Assembly: GCF_002215215.1 (NCBI RefSeq)
Contig: NZ_CP018632.1
Location: 6,568,501 to 6,632,500, forward strand
From: Granulosicoccus antarcticus IMCC3135
GTDB lineage: Bacteria > Pseudomonadota > Gammaproteobacteria > Granulosicoccales > Granulosicoccaceae
DNA: 64,000 nt
Direction of reading: 5' to 3'
The notes under the pieces are model-generated. The model ran no database searches and was not told the DNA's origin. It saw only the letters and a program-made list of their open reading frames with translations. Below, in pieces: positions 15,945 to 24,648 of this stretch (position 1 is the stretch's first letter; each line of letters begins with the position of its first letter). A program made the translations under genes and the position numbers.

Positions 15945-15985
15945 GATCTGGACAAAACAAACATCTGATGTTTAACTATCTGGCA
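15945..15985 (+). promoter_or_regulatory. Promoter-operator module driving the second ABC operon
   Basis: Plus strand. TGGACA at 15949-15954, a 17-bp spacer with the palindrome AAACATC-T-GATGTTT (15959-15973) and TTAACT at 15972-15977, then ATCTGGCA. The layout equals the minus-strand copy, so both operons probably answer to one repressor and are induced together. Confidence 0.6.
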
Positions 15986-16153
15986 GATTCGTGAATGAAC
16001 GACGTTTCGATCCGGTATTTAGTCCGCATCGCAATGCTGGTCAACCACCCGGCTAGCAGGTACGTCTGATTCTCGATTCCGTTGTCCTTTCCTGACGAGC
16101 GCTTTTGTCAGGGAAATCTGTCAACCGCCCTGGTCTCCCGGAGGAGTCATCAC

Positions 16154-17218
16154 ATGCTTGAATCATTGTTTAAAACACCAGTCAATCTGGTCCTTGGTGC
16201 TGTGCTCGGCGCCTCGGTCCTGGGTAACGCAGCCGTTGCCGAAGATCGCATGGCTCTGTACGAGCCGTTTGGACAAATACCCGTACCCAGCAAGGAATAC
16301 CGAATCGGCGTCATCCTCAAAACCTTCAACAACGACTATTTCATCGACCTGCGTAATGGTTTTCAGGATGCTGCAGATAAATACGGCGTCAAGGTTGAGT
16401 TCTTTGCCGCCCCAGGTGAGACCGATCTGCTGGTGCAGAAGCAGCTCATGGAAGACATGCTGGTTCGCCAGTTCGACCTGATTGCCGTGAATCCCAGCTC
16501 CACCTCCAACCTGCTTGAGCCAGCATCACGTGCCACCAAAATGGGCATCCCGCTGATCAACGTGAATGATGCGTATATATCCAAAGAGGATCAGGAAAAG
16601 CACAACATCGACATCATCTCCTTCATCTCTACCGATTGGGCCGAGCAGATGCGTAATCATGTGCGCTACTGCGCCGAGAAACTCGGACCGGACGGTGGCA
16701 AGATTGCCCACATCATGGGCTTCCCGGGATCCACGGCGGCCACGGCCCGACTCGCCGGGTATGAGGAGGAGTTGAAGAAGTACCCGCAACTGGAAAATGT
16801 TGCGGTGCTACCCGCTGACTGGGATCGCAAGAAGGCCATGGATGTTGGTGCCGACATGATTCAGGCCAACCCTGATCTGAACTGTCTGTCAGCTTCCAAC
16901 GACAACATGGCACTGGGTGCCATCCAGGCGTTGAAGAATGCGGACAAGCTGGACGATGTGATCGTCATGGGCTGTGATGGTATTCCCGATGCAGTCAAGG
17001 CAATCGAGAGTGGCGAACTCTCTGCCACAGTCGCCTTCATGCAGTATGAGAATGGCTACAACACCATCGAGGCAGCCATTCTCTACCTGGAAGGCATGGG
17101 CGAGAAAATTCCCGAGACCATCTTTGCCAGTCAGGAAATCTGGGATGCCTCGAATATCGAGGACAAGATCGCCAACTACGGACAGTACTATTCAGGTATG
17201 GCCAAACTGAAAAACTGA
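16154..17218 (+). CDS. Periplasmic sugar-binding protein of the second ABC importer (RbsB-like)
   Basis: A 354-aa type I binding protein. The ATG at 16154 has GGAGGAG 7-9 nt upstream; the signal peptide runs to about residue 28 (ASVLGNAAVAEDR). The mature protein begins with an unusual 25-residue extension, then KEYRIGVILKTFNNDYFIDLRNGFQDAA, the ribose-binding-protein fold. D-x-x-A/ASNDNMALGA near 255 and the VIVMGCDGIPDA strand are standard. It is the first gene of a four-gene plus-strand operon (binding protein, permease, double ATPase, permease). Its ligand is unknown, probably related to that of the divergent importer. Confidence 0.9.
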   Translation: MLESLFKTPVNLVLGAVLGASVLGNAAVAEDRMALYEPFGQIPVPSKEYRIGVILKTFNNDYFIDLRNGFQDAADKYGVKVEFFAAPGETDLLVQKQLMEDMLVRQFDLIAVNPSSTSNLLEPASRATKMGIPLINVNDAYISKEDQEKHNIDIISFISTDWAEQMRNHVRYCAEKLGPDGGKIAHIMGFPGSTAATARLAGYEEELKKYPQLENVAVLPADWDRKKAMDVGADMIQANPDLNCLSASNDNMALGAIQALKNADKLDDVIVMGCDGIPDAVKAIESGELSATVAFMQYENGYNTIEAAILYLEGMGEKIPETIFASQEIWDASNIEDKIANYGQYYSGMAKLKN

Positions 17219-17300
17219 TCTGCAAGCGGCCAGGTCGAGAGCATGGCAAAGCTCTCGGCCTGCCGATTCCTGACTCACCCACAGATGCCATGGCCACCTC

Positions 17301-18323
17301 ATGAATAGCCCTCCGCACAGCCCTGCAAACCAGAGCAGCCCTCAGTTGGCATCCAGCACCGGCAAGGCGCTGTTAGATCACAGTCTCTTTGCGCTAGTCC
17401 GGCAAACCGTACGACAGAGCTGGGGCTTGATCGCCGCTCTGTTGCTGTTGGTGCTGATCTTCAGCCTGGCCTCACCCTACTTCTTCAACACCCTGGTATT
17501 GGAACGCGTACTGACCAACGCCTCCTTCACCCTGATCATGGCTACCGGCATGACACTGGTTATCGCCACCGGAGGCATCGATGTATCGGTGGGTGCCATT
17601 CTGGCCTTGACCTCCATGGTAACGGCCACTCTGATGATCTCAGGCATGCCGGTCTTGCCCGCCGTGGCCATCGGCCTGATGCTGGGCGCGCTGATCGGTG
17701 CCATCAATGGCACTGTCATATCCTTTCTCAAGATCCAGCCCTTCATTGCAACTCTGGCTATGCTGAGTCTTGCCCGCGGCCTGACACTCATCATATCCGA
17801 CGGCGCACCGGCCTCCAATCTTCCAGAGAGCTTTGCCAGCTTGTTCAAAGGCGAGAGCGTTGTTTATCTAGGTGTCGGCGTATTGATTCTGACCATGCTG
17901 GTCATGCATACAACCAGGCTGGGCATTCAGATTCGTGCCGTTGGCGGTAATGAGACCACCTGCTTTATCTGCGGGGTACGGGTCAATGCCCTCAGAATCG
18001 GGGCCTATGTCTTCCAAGGCCTGTTGGCCGTACTGGCAGGGTTCACCCTGACAGCCTCTTTTGATTCGGCAGAGCCGACCGCGGGTCTATCCACCGAGTG
18101 GCTGGAAGCGATCGCCGCACCGATCATTGGCGGCAACACCATGGCTGGCGGACGTGCTCGCCTGTTTGGCACCTTGATGGGCTGCCTGATTCTGGCCACG
18201 ATGCGTTCGGGCTTGAATATCTCCGGAGTCCCCACTGCCTGGCAACAGGTCGCCATTGGCGGCATCATCGTCGGTGCTGTTGCGCTCGATGTTCTGTCTC
18301 AACGCAAGCGGGGTCAGCGATGA
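17301..18323 (+). CDS. Sugar ABC transporter permease 1 (RbsC-like)
   Basis: A 340-aa protein with a hydrophilic N-terminal tail of about 45 residues and around nine hydrophobic segments. TGGIDVSVGAILALTSM near 91-107 is the signature of RbsC-type permeases, and MAGGRARLFGTLMG near the end is also typical. It forms the channel with the second permease encoded after the ATPase. It starts 82 bp after the binding protein and ends in an ATGA overlap with the ATPase gene, so expression is coupled. Confidence 0.9.
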   Translation: MNSPPHSPANQSSPQLASSTGKALLDHSLFALVRQTVRQSWGLIAALLLLVLIFSLASPYFFNTLVLERVLTNASFTLIMATGMTLVIATGGIDVSVGAILALTSMVTATLMISGMPVLPAVAIGLMLGALIGAINGTVISFLKIQPFIATLAMLSLARGLTLIISDGAPASNLPESFASLFKGESVVYLGVGVLILTMLVMHTTRLGIQIRAVGGNETTCFICGVRVNALRIGAYVFQGLLAVLAGFTLTASFDSAEPTAGLSTEWLEAIAAPIIGGNTMAGGRARLFGTLMGCLILATMRSGLNISGVPTAWQQVAIGGIIVGAVALDVLSQRKRGQR

Positions 18324-19858
18324 ACGATGCCATTGTATCGGTTGTGAATATCACCCGGCAGTACGCTGGCACACTGGCACTTGATGCCGTGGATTTTGAC
18401 ATCATGCCCGGCGAAATTGTTGGTCTGATAGGCGAGAACGGCGCTGGCAAATCAACGCTCATGCGAATCGTCAGTGGCATCGAACAGCCCAGCAGTGGCC
18501 AGATTCAAGTGCGCGGACGCCCGGTTCAGTTCACCTCGCCGCAGGCGGCACAAGCCCATGGTATCGCCATGATCCCGCAGGAGGTCCTGCTGATTGATGA
18601 GCTGACTGTGGTGGAGAACATGTTTCTGGGCCACGAGCTCTCAACAGCCTTCGGGGGGCTCTCTCGCGCTCAGATGCGCAGTCAGGCACAGCGCATACTC
18701 GACGAACTCGGCTGCCACGAGGTTCAACCGGACCAAGCGGCCAGCACCCTGGCAAAAGGGGCGCAACAGATGGTGGCCATAGCCAGACGGGTGATGCAAG
18801 GCGGGTCGGTATTCATCATGGATGAACCCACCGCATCACTGACCGGCGAGCAAACCCAGGCTCTGTTCGGCATGATGCGTCGCCTCAAATCAGAAGGCAA
18901 ATCCAGTGTCTTCATCTCTCACCGACTCGAGGAAATGCTGGACATCTGTGATCGCATTGTGGTCTTGCGTGATGGGCAACGGGTCGGCAACTACACCTGT
19001 GACGCTACACTGAGCAAGGATCGATTGGTGAGCGCCATGATTGGCACAACGGTTGCCAATGAATTCTCACGCACCATCTCCAACACCGGCGAACTCATTC
19101 TTGAGCTCAAGGCGCTTGAACTCAGCACCTTTCAAGGTCGCCGGACACCGCCCATAACGCTCTCCTCTCATGCCGGCGAGCTCATCGGTATAACAGGACT
19201 GGCAGGCGTGGGCAAAACCGAGCTGGCTCATGTACTGGCAGGTTTGCGTGCCCCGCTGGCCGGTGAGATGCACCTCAAAGGCAAACCTCTGACGCTCAAG
19301 TCACCGGTGAGTGCCTTGCGTCACCGCATCGGACTGGTGTCCGAGGACAGACGGGCAGAAGGCCTGGTTCTGAACCTGACATCTCTTGCAAACATGACCT
19401 TGACCAGCCTTCGCAAGCTGGCACGTCTGGGCAGAATCGATCGAGCAGCCGAACAATCGCTGGGCGAGAGCATGCAGAAGAAGCTGAACATGAAAGCTGA
19501 ATACCTGCAAAGAGAAGCCAACCTGCTATCGGGTGGCAACCAGCAGAAAGTGGTGATTATCCGGCAATTGTGCGCTGATACCGAACTGCTGTTACTGGAT
19601 GAGCCTACCAAGGGTATCGATATCGGTGCCAAGGCTGAAGTCTATCGGCTCATCGGTGATCTGGCAGCCGACAACAAGGCTGCCATTCTGTTTTCATCCG
19701 AGCCGCAAGAAGTGCTGGGCGTCTGCGACAAGATCTACGTACTGACACCGACTGAATTTCACGGTCCCTACCTGCGCGGGGAACTGGACTATGCCGCGCT
19801 GATGGCACTGGAATTCGGGACCACCAACACTGTGCCTGAAGAGGTAGCACTGCCATGA
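18320..19858 (+). CDS. Sugar ABC transporter double ATP-binding protein (RbsA/MglA-like)
   Basis: A 512-aa ATPase with two nucleotide-binding domains. The first has Walker A GENGAGKS, Walker B VFIMDEPTASL and the FISHRLEE switch. Its signature loop reads LAKGAQQM in place of LSVGQ(Q)Q. The second has a diverged Walker A (TGLAGVGKTE), the full signature LLSGGNQQK, Walker B LLLLDEPTKGID and FSSEPQE in place of the switch histidine. This asymmetry is normal for the family. The start is the ATG overlapping the permease stop; the frame is open much further upstream but that part is the permease in another frame. Confidence 0.93.
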   Translation: MNDAIVSVVNITRQYAGTLALDAVDFDIMPGEIVGLIGENGAGKSTLMRIVSGIEQPSSGQIQVRGRPVQFTSPQAAQAHGIAMIPQEVLLIDELTVVENMFLGHELSTAFGGLSRAQMRSQAQRILDELGCHEVQPDQAASTLAKGAQQMVAIARRVMQGGSVFIMDEPTASLTGEQTQALFGMMRRLKSEGKSSVFISHRLEEMLDICDRIVVLRDGQRVGNYTCDATLSKDRLVSAMIGTTVANEFSRTISNTGELILELKALELSTFQGRRTPPITLSSHAGELIGITGLAGVGKTELAHVLAGLRAPLAGEMHLKGKPLTLKSPVSALRHRIGLVSEDRRAEGLVLNLTSLANMTLTSLRKLARLGRIDRAAEQSLGESMQKKLNMKAEYLQREANLLSGGNQQKVVIIRQLCADTELLLLDEPTKGIDIGAKAEVYRLIGDLAADNKAAILFSSEPQEVLGVCDKIYVLTPTEFHGPYLRGELDYAALMALEFGTTNTVPEEVALP

Positions 19859-20826
19859 CCCCCGCATTCAAGCTCACAAGTTTCCTACGTAACCATCATC
19901 TTCAGTTGCTGCCCATCATCGTGTTACTGGTGCTGGCCATGACGGTGCTCTCGGACAGTTTCATGAACACCCAGAACATGATCAACCTGGCCAACCGCAT
20001 CTCCATCAATCTGATCATTGCCGCAGGAATGACCTTGCTGATTACCTCCGGCGGTATAGATCTTTCCGTCGGCTCCACCGTCGGCCTGTCAGCCATTGCG
20101 GCAGCCCTGTATTTTCAGAACGGCTATGATGCCATCGCCGGCCCCTATGGGGCTATTGCCCTGGGATTGGGAGTGGGCGCCATGGTTGGCTTGTTGAACG
20201 GTTTTCTGGTCGCCATACTGGGCATCCCGGCCTTTATCGCCACACTGGGATTGATGCTGGCTGTTCGCGGCGTCGTATTCATCATCTCCAGTGGCCGTAC
20301 CATCATGGGCTTTGGCCAATCCTATATCGACACGTTCTCAGGCTTCACTCTGGGTATCCCGCGGGCTGCCATCGTGGCTGTTATCACAGCCCTGCTTGCA
20401 AGCTTTGTACTCAACAGGACAACCACCGGACGACTGTTGCAAGGCCTGGGAGGCAATGAGCGCTGTCTGTACACCGCCGGCATTCGTGTCAAACGCTTGA
20501 AGATGGGCGCCTACGTCATGATGGGAATACTGGCAGGTCTGGCAGGATTGACCCTGTCGGCCTCCATGTCGGCCGCCGAACCCTTTGCCGGCACCTGGTA
20601 TGAACTGGATGCCATTGCCGTGGTAGTCATGGGTGGCACCGCCTTAGCCGGTGGCAAAGGCACATTGATGGGTACCACTCTGGGCGCCACTCTGCTCGGC
20701 CTGGTCGCCAACTCCATCAATCTGTTGGGTATCAGTGCCTATTACCAGACCTTCCTGGTAGGCGTCATGATCATGACCGCGATTGTCATCGGCAGTCCTG
20801 TGTTGACAGGTGCCAGAGCCAGGTAG
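19855..20826 (+). CDS. Sugar ABC transporter permease 2 (RbsC-like)
   Basis: A 323-aa inner-membrane permease. TSGGIDLSVGSTVGLSAIAA near 61-80 is the family signature, followed by the GIPAFIATLGLMLAVRG loop and AGGKGTLMGTTLG near the end. It is paralogous to the permease encoded at 17301 and should form the heterodimeric channel. Its ATG overlaps the stop of the ATPase gene (ATGA). It is the last gene of the operon; no strong terminator is visible in the 46 bp before the opposing gene. Confidence 0.92.
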   Translation: MTPAFKLTSFLRNHHLQLLPIIVLLVLAMTVLSDSFMNTQNMINLANRISINLIIAAGMTLLITSGGIDLSVGSTVGLSAIAAALYFQNGYDAIAGPYGAIALGLGVGAMVGLLNGFLVAILGIPAFIATLGLMLAVRGVVFIISSGRTIMGFGQSYIDTFSGFTLGIPRAAIVAVITALLASFVLNRTTTGRLLQGLGGNERCLYTAGIRVKRLKMGAYVMMGILAGLAGLTLSASMSAAEPFAGTWYELDAIAVVVMGGTALAGGKGTLMGTTLGATLLGLVANSINLLGISAYYQTFLVGVMIMTAIVIGSPVLTGARAR

Positions 20827-20872
20827 TGGATGCAATGGGCAATTTCAGTGTCTGCTACCGCCAATGCCATCG

Positions 20873-22510
20873 CTAATTGACATACCTGACAAAATCTATC
20901 GCGACATCATTACCCGTTGCACCTGCATAGCGTGTGAATTCGATCTGCCTGGGGCTGGATCCGTAACGCAGATAAACATCCTTCTTGCTGCCATCCTTGT
21001 AGCTGGTAACCGTTCTTGCGTATTTATGAACTCCAGCCTTGCCAAACTTCAGAGGGGTGGCGCTGATGATCGTGCCCTGCTCTTTCATCTTCTTGATCCA
21101 GTCTTTCATCAGCTTTTCTGCATCATTCACACGATTCGTCAAGGGACGTACCCGAGCAAGGTAGGAGCCGTCCACACTGCGGTAGAGCGTATCGTTATCA
21201 CGATCCTTACGCTCCCAGCCTTCAGGGGAAGAGGCAAAATAGCGTTTCCCATCCAGATCAAAAAGATAGTAGCCATCGGTCCGGAATTCATGGGTCGTTA
21301 TCTCACCACTGGCATGACGTAGTTCAATCTTGTTATCTGAAATATAGTAAACACCGTATTTTTTGGGATCAAGCCCTTCACGTTTGGTTAACGCCATGGA
21401 GCGTGTACCCGGACCACCTGGGTTGGTATCGCCTGAAACACTACCCACCGATCCGTGTTTATCACCGGTAGTTATCACAGCAGTCACACCGCCAGAACCA
21501 CCTGTGACCGCGAAATGACTTTTCTCGAATTGACCATCTTTCATCAACTTCAAGTGAAGCTTGCGAGTCGATGTCATACTGCTATTGGTCCAGTAGTTGG
21601 TCGTGAACATCTCCATTCGATAACCATCGGGGACTGAATTCAGCATTTTTCCTCGTCTCAATTTTACGCGAGGTCCGGGCATTTCTCGAAGCTCAGGTGC
21701 CTTGCCAGACTGCGATACCGGCGCTTTGGTTTTCGAAGGCTTCGAGACTTTCTCAGGTGCAGGAGCCTGGGCGATCTGCCTGCCTTTTTCTGGTTTGGCA
21801 GCCACCTCTCCACTATCACGGTCATCCGCCTCTGGATACATCAGAGGTTTGGTCATCACCTCGATCATGCTCTCCAACGGAAGCACAGCAGCGCTGCTAT
21901 TGATTGGCAAGCGTGCGCTGTAGGCAATCTTGTCTGCCAATATCTTCTCCGCATCACTAGCCTTGTCATCTAGCAAGGCCAACAAGCTGACTTGTACCGG
22001 CTCTCCAGTACGGATGATCGTGCGTACCCGTATCCTCAGATCATCATCGTCTGGCCGACTGACCAGAACCGCGTGAGTCGACATATCCAGGCCGGGCGCG
22101 GAGGTATTCAACTTACCCGCGAACAAGCCTTCCTTCATCTCCGTCTCATCGAGAATGGAAATCTTGTGACCTGCCTCCTGATCTGGCTTCAGCATGCTGT
22201 TAATGAAAGCAACAGACCAATCCCTGGCACTTTCATTAGTCTTTGGAAACGCTATCAAAACGAGCGCCATGGAATCACTTTGTGTTCGATATTCGTCAAT
22301 GTTGAAACCGTTGAGCCCTGTATCGCGAACCCATAATGAGACGGTCAGATCTTTCATTGCCGCGGTGTCGGCAACGGCAGTTGCAACCAGCAATTGTGGT
22401 TGCCAGCTCAGCGCCACAAACACAGTGGCAGCCATGAGCAGTTTTCTTGCAAGACAACGTTGGTACGGGACACGCACTCCTTGCTGAGCAGATTTATCCA
22501 TGATGTTCAT
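20873..22510 (-). CDS. Secreted or periplasmic protein of unknown function, two domains
   Basis: 545 aa. Positive residues up to 22 precede a hydrophobic segment (LLMAATVFVALSW) and an AVADTAA cleavage-like site near 48. Residues 50-230 form one globular part. Residues 235-285 are a Lys/Pro/Ala-rich linker (KPSKTKAPVSQ and similar). Residues 290-545 form a second part with repeated aromatic strands, such as DGYRMEMFTTNYW, DGYYLFDLDGKRYF and SPEGWERKD. I recognise no family and no catalytic motif. It stands alone, converging on the sugar operon. MNIMDK could start at the third residue instead. Confidence 0.65.
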   Translation of the reverse strand: MNIMDKSAQQGVRVPYQRCLARKLLMAATVFVALSWQPQLLVATAVADTAAMKDLTVSLWVRDTGLNGFNIDEYRTQSDSMALVLIAFPKTNESARDWSVAFINSMLKPDQEAGHKISILDETEMKEGLFAGKLNTSAPGLDMSTHAVLVSRPDDDDLRIRVRTIIRTGEPVQVSLLALLDDKASDAEKILADKIAYSARLPINSSAAVLPLESMIEVMTKPLMYPEADDRDSGEVAAKPEKGRQIAQAPAPEKVSKPSKTKAPVSQSGKAPELREMPGPRVKLRRGKMLNSVPDGYRMEMFTTNYWTNSSMTSTRKLHLKLMKDGQFEKSHFAVTGGSGGVTAVITTGDKHGSVGSVSGDTNPGGPGTRSMALTKREGLDPKKYGVYYISDNKIELRHASGEITTHEFRTDGYYLFDLDGKRYFASSPEGWERKDRDNDTLYRSVDGSYLARVRPLTNRVNDAEKLMKDWIKKMKEQGTIISATPLKFGKAGVHKYARTVTSYKDGSKKDVYLRYGSSPRQIEFTRYAGATGNDVAIDFVRYVN

Positions 22511-22615
22511 CCCTGTTGATTAATCGAATAGTCCTTTCGTCAATTTACCAGCATACGAGGCACTGCGCGAACTGCGCACCGGTGCACAGCGCTGCGCAGC
22601 CTCAGCACAGCTTGA

Positions 22616-23518
22616 TCAACAGCGGTGACCAAGCGCCAGCCGCTTCGAGCCTTTGCCTGCCAGCATTGCCGCACCGCCAAGCACTACCACGCAACCGATA
22701 GCCCCCGCCAGACTCAGTGCCTCGCCGAACGCAAACCAGGCAAAGAAGGCTGTGAACACAATACCCAGATAGCGTACCGGCCCCACTACGCCCGCCTCGG
22801 CAAGCTGGAAGGCGCGAATGTTGGCTGTCTGAGCCAGCAAGGTCAATGGACCCAGTGCAACGAACGCTACCACCAGCACAGGTGAAATCGACTGCCATTG
22901 CGTGATACCGGGCACGATGAACATCAGCACACCGACCAGATTCACCCACAACAACATCGTCAGTGTTTTCTCGGAACGTCCCAGGGACTTTATCAATAGC
23001 GTCTCGATGGCCACTAGTGCGGCACCTGCCAGAGCAATCACCGCCGGCAACGCATTGGCTCCTTGTAGCCCACCGCCACCGGCTCCCCCACTGAAAGACA
23101 CCAAGGCCGCGCCCCCCAGGCACAGTGCCATTGCGCCGGCTCGGACCAGCGACAATCGCTCACGGAAAATCATGGCTCCCAGCAGCACAATGAGTACCCC
23201 GTCAAGCAACCCGATAGCCGATGCACTGGCCGCGGGCAGATGAGTGGCGGCATAGATAGCCGCGAAACCACCCGCACCACTGCACATTGATCGAACCAGA
23301 TGAGCACCAGGGCGTTGGGTTGCAAGCGTTGAGCGAAGCTTGCGCTGCTTCAGGCATAGCAAGAGCAGAACGAACGAGCCACCCAGATAACGTAGCAGAG
23401 CTATCTGAAATACCGAGGCCACATCGCCAGACAGCTTGCCGGCCATATAGGCGAATGCAAAAATGCCCGTGCCCAGCATCGCCCAACCAACGCCACGCAG
23501 GGCATCCGTTTCGGGCAT
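22616..23518 (-). CDS. EamA/DMT-family metabolite exporter
   Basis: About 300 aa with ten hydrophobic segments arranged as two EamA repeats (about 10-140 and 150-290). DAXX-type marks are RGVGWAMLGTGIFAFAYM at the start, IGLLDGVLIVLLGAMIFRERLS closing the first repeat and LGIVFTAFFAWFAFGEALS closing the second. Transporters of this kind export amino acids or other small metabolites. I set the start at 23518 (MPETDALRG), where homology begins; an ATG at 23572 is possible. It is divergent from a LysR gene, its likely regulator. Confidence 0.85.
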   Translation of the reverse strand: MPETDALRGVGWAMLGTGIFAFAYMAGKLSGDVASVFQIALLRYLGGSFVLLLLCLKQRKLRSTLATQRPGAHLVRSMCSGAGGFAAIYAATHLPAASASAIGLLDGVLIVLLGAMIFRERLSLVRAGAMALCLGGAALVSFSGGAGGGGLQGANALPAVIALAGAALVAIETLLIKSLGRSEKTLTMLLWVNLVGVLMFIVPGITQWQSISPVLVVAFVALGPLTLLAQTANIRAFQLAEAGVVGPVRYLGIVFTAFFAWFAFGEALSLAGAIGCVVVLGGAAMLAGKGSKRLALGHRC

Positions 23519-23712
23519 GGAAATTGTTGTCGTTACGTCGGACTTGACGTTAGCGCGTATCGTTCCGTACATCGTTCTGTCGTGCCTCGACACCTGGCCA
23601 CAGCACTCTCGTCTGGCAACCTTGTTGGTGTAGGCGGAGCATGGCGACAATGCCGCGGTGCTACCAATGCTGTTTTCACGACTGGGTATGCGAAAACGGT
23701 ATAGTCTCAATC

Positions 23713-24642
23713 ATGCGAATAGAAACACGTGCACTTGAGGCCTTTGCCTCAGTCATGAAACTGGGTACCGTGACGGCTGCGGCCGGTGTGCTGGCTCGCT
23801 CACAACCTGCTGTCACCCGCTCATTGCAGCAGCTTGAAGAGCGCACCGGCCTTGCGCTGTTCGAGCGTCGAAGTGGACGTCTGGTCCCTACCCCCGAGGC
23901 GCACGAACTCTATGAGACGGTGCGCGAGACCTTCGAGGTCGCAGGCAAAGTGGAGCGTCGCGCAGAGGAAATCCGGCGACGGCTGCGAGGTGAACTACGG
24001 GTTGCCTGTGTACCGGCATTCTCGCAGCGCTTCATCGCGCAGGCCGTCTTTGACTTCTCGCAGCTGTATCCGGATGTTGTTGTGCAAGTGTCGACACGCT
24101 TCTCCGCCGTGCTTGCCGAAGATCTTCGCGCCCGTGAGGTGGACGTCGGTATTGTCACCTATCACCTGCTTGACGAGACACTGAGCTGCTCGACATTCAC
24201 CACCTGCAACGAGGTGCTGGCGATGCCGCGTGAGCATCCATTGGCTACCCGCCGGAATGTCGGATTGCGTGATCTGGCAGGTGAGCGCCTGGTGGTACTG
24301 GGCGATAAAGACCCTTACCGTCACCGGCTGGAACAAGCTCTGGCAGCCGCAGAGATTGTTCCGGGCACATTGACCGTCACAGACTCTTCCACGACCGCCT
24401 GTTCGCTTGCACTGTGCGGTCTGGGCATAGCCGTCATCAACCCGATCTCGGCACTGGAACTTGTCGGTGCCGGCCTGGTGATGCGTGCCTTGCCCGAACT
24501 GGATGCGCCCTACGTAACCACACTCGTTCATCGGCATGATGTACACCCGACAGGATTCGTCAGACGCTTTCTGGAGGTGGTGCAAAAGGTGCGTGACAGA
24601 GAACTTGCTCGCGCAAATGAGCTATGCAAGTCCATGCCCTGA
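23713..24642 (+). CDS. LysR-family transcriptional regulator
   Basis: A 309-aa regulator. The N-terminal helix-turn-helix covers residues 1-60 (LEAFASVMKLGTVTAAAGVLARSQPAVTRSLQQLEE, read in pieces), followed by the linker helix and a type 2 periplasmic-binding-like effector domain (about 90-300) starting GELRVACVPAFS. The start MRIETRALEAF at 23713 is chosen because the HTH begins there; the longer open frame upstream is not conserved in kind. It is divergent from the EamA exporter, separated by 194 bp, so it probably controls that gene and itself. Confidence 0.9.
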   Translation: MRIETRALEAFASVMKLGTVTAAAGVLARSQPAVTRSLQQLEERTGLALFERRSGRLVPTPEAHELYETVRETFEVAGKVERRAEEIRRRLRGELRVACVPAFSQRFIAQAVFDFSQLYPDVVVQVSTRFSAVLAEDLRAREVDVGIVTYHLLDETLSCSTFTTCNEVLAMPREHPLATRRNVGLRDLAGERLVVLGDKDPYRHRLEQALAAAEIVPGTLTVTDSSTTACSLALCGLGIAVINPISALELVGAGLVMRALPELDAPYVTTLVHRHDVHPTGFVRRFLEVVQKVRDRELARANELCKSMP

Positions 24643-24648
24643 CAAGTT

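Larger units (their letters stand above)
15559..16153. other. Divergent control region between the two sugar operons
   Basis: 595 bp with no gene. It contains two copies of a 41-bp module in opposite orientation (15750-15790 facing left, 15945-15985 facing right), each with a TGGACA box, a 15-bp palindrome and a TTAACT box. The leaders from module to start codon are 191 and 168 nt. The central part between the copies is A+T-rich. Confidence 0.75.

Noticed and set aside
16082-16153. Upstream extension of the RbsB-like binding protein
   Set aside because: The frame is open 24 codons further, but the ATG at 16154 has a strong GGAGGAG and begins the signal peptide.
18098-18319. Long 5' extension of the double ATPase
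   Set aside because: It is an out-of-frame reading of the permease gene, rich in Arg, His and Cys; the ATGA overlap start is clear.
22567-22600. Terminator after the EamA gene (CTGCGC and GCGCAG arms)
   Set aside because: The stem is short, the loop long, and no T-run follows on the minus strand.
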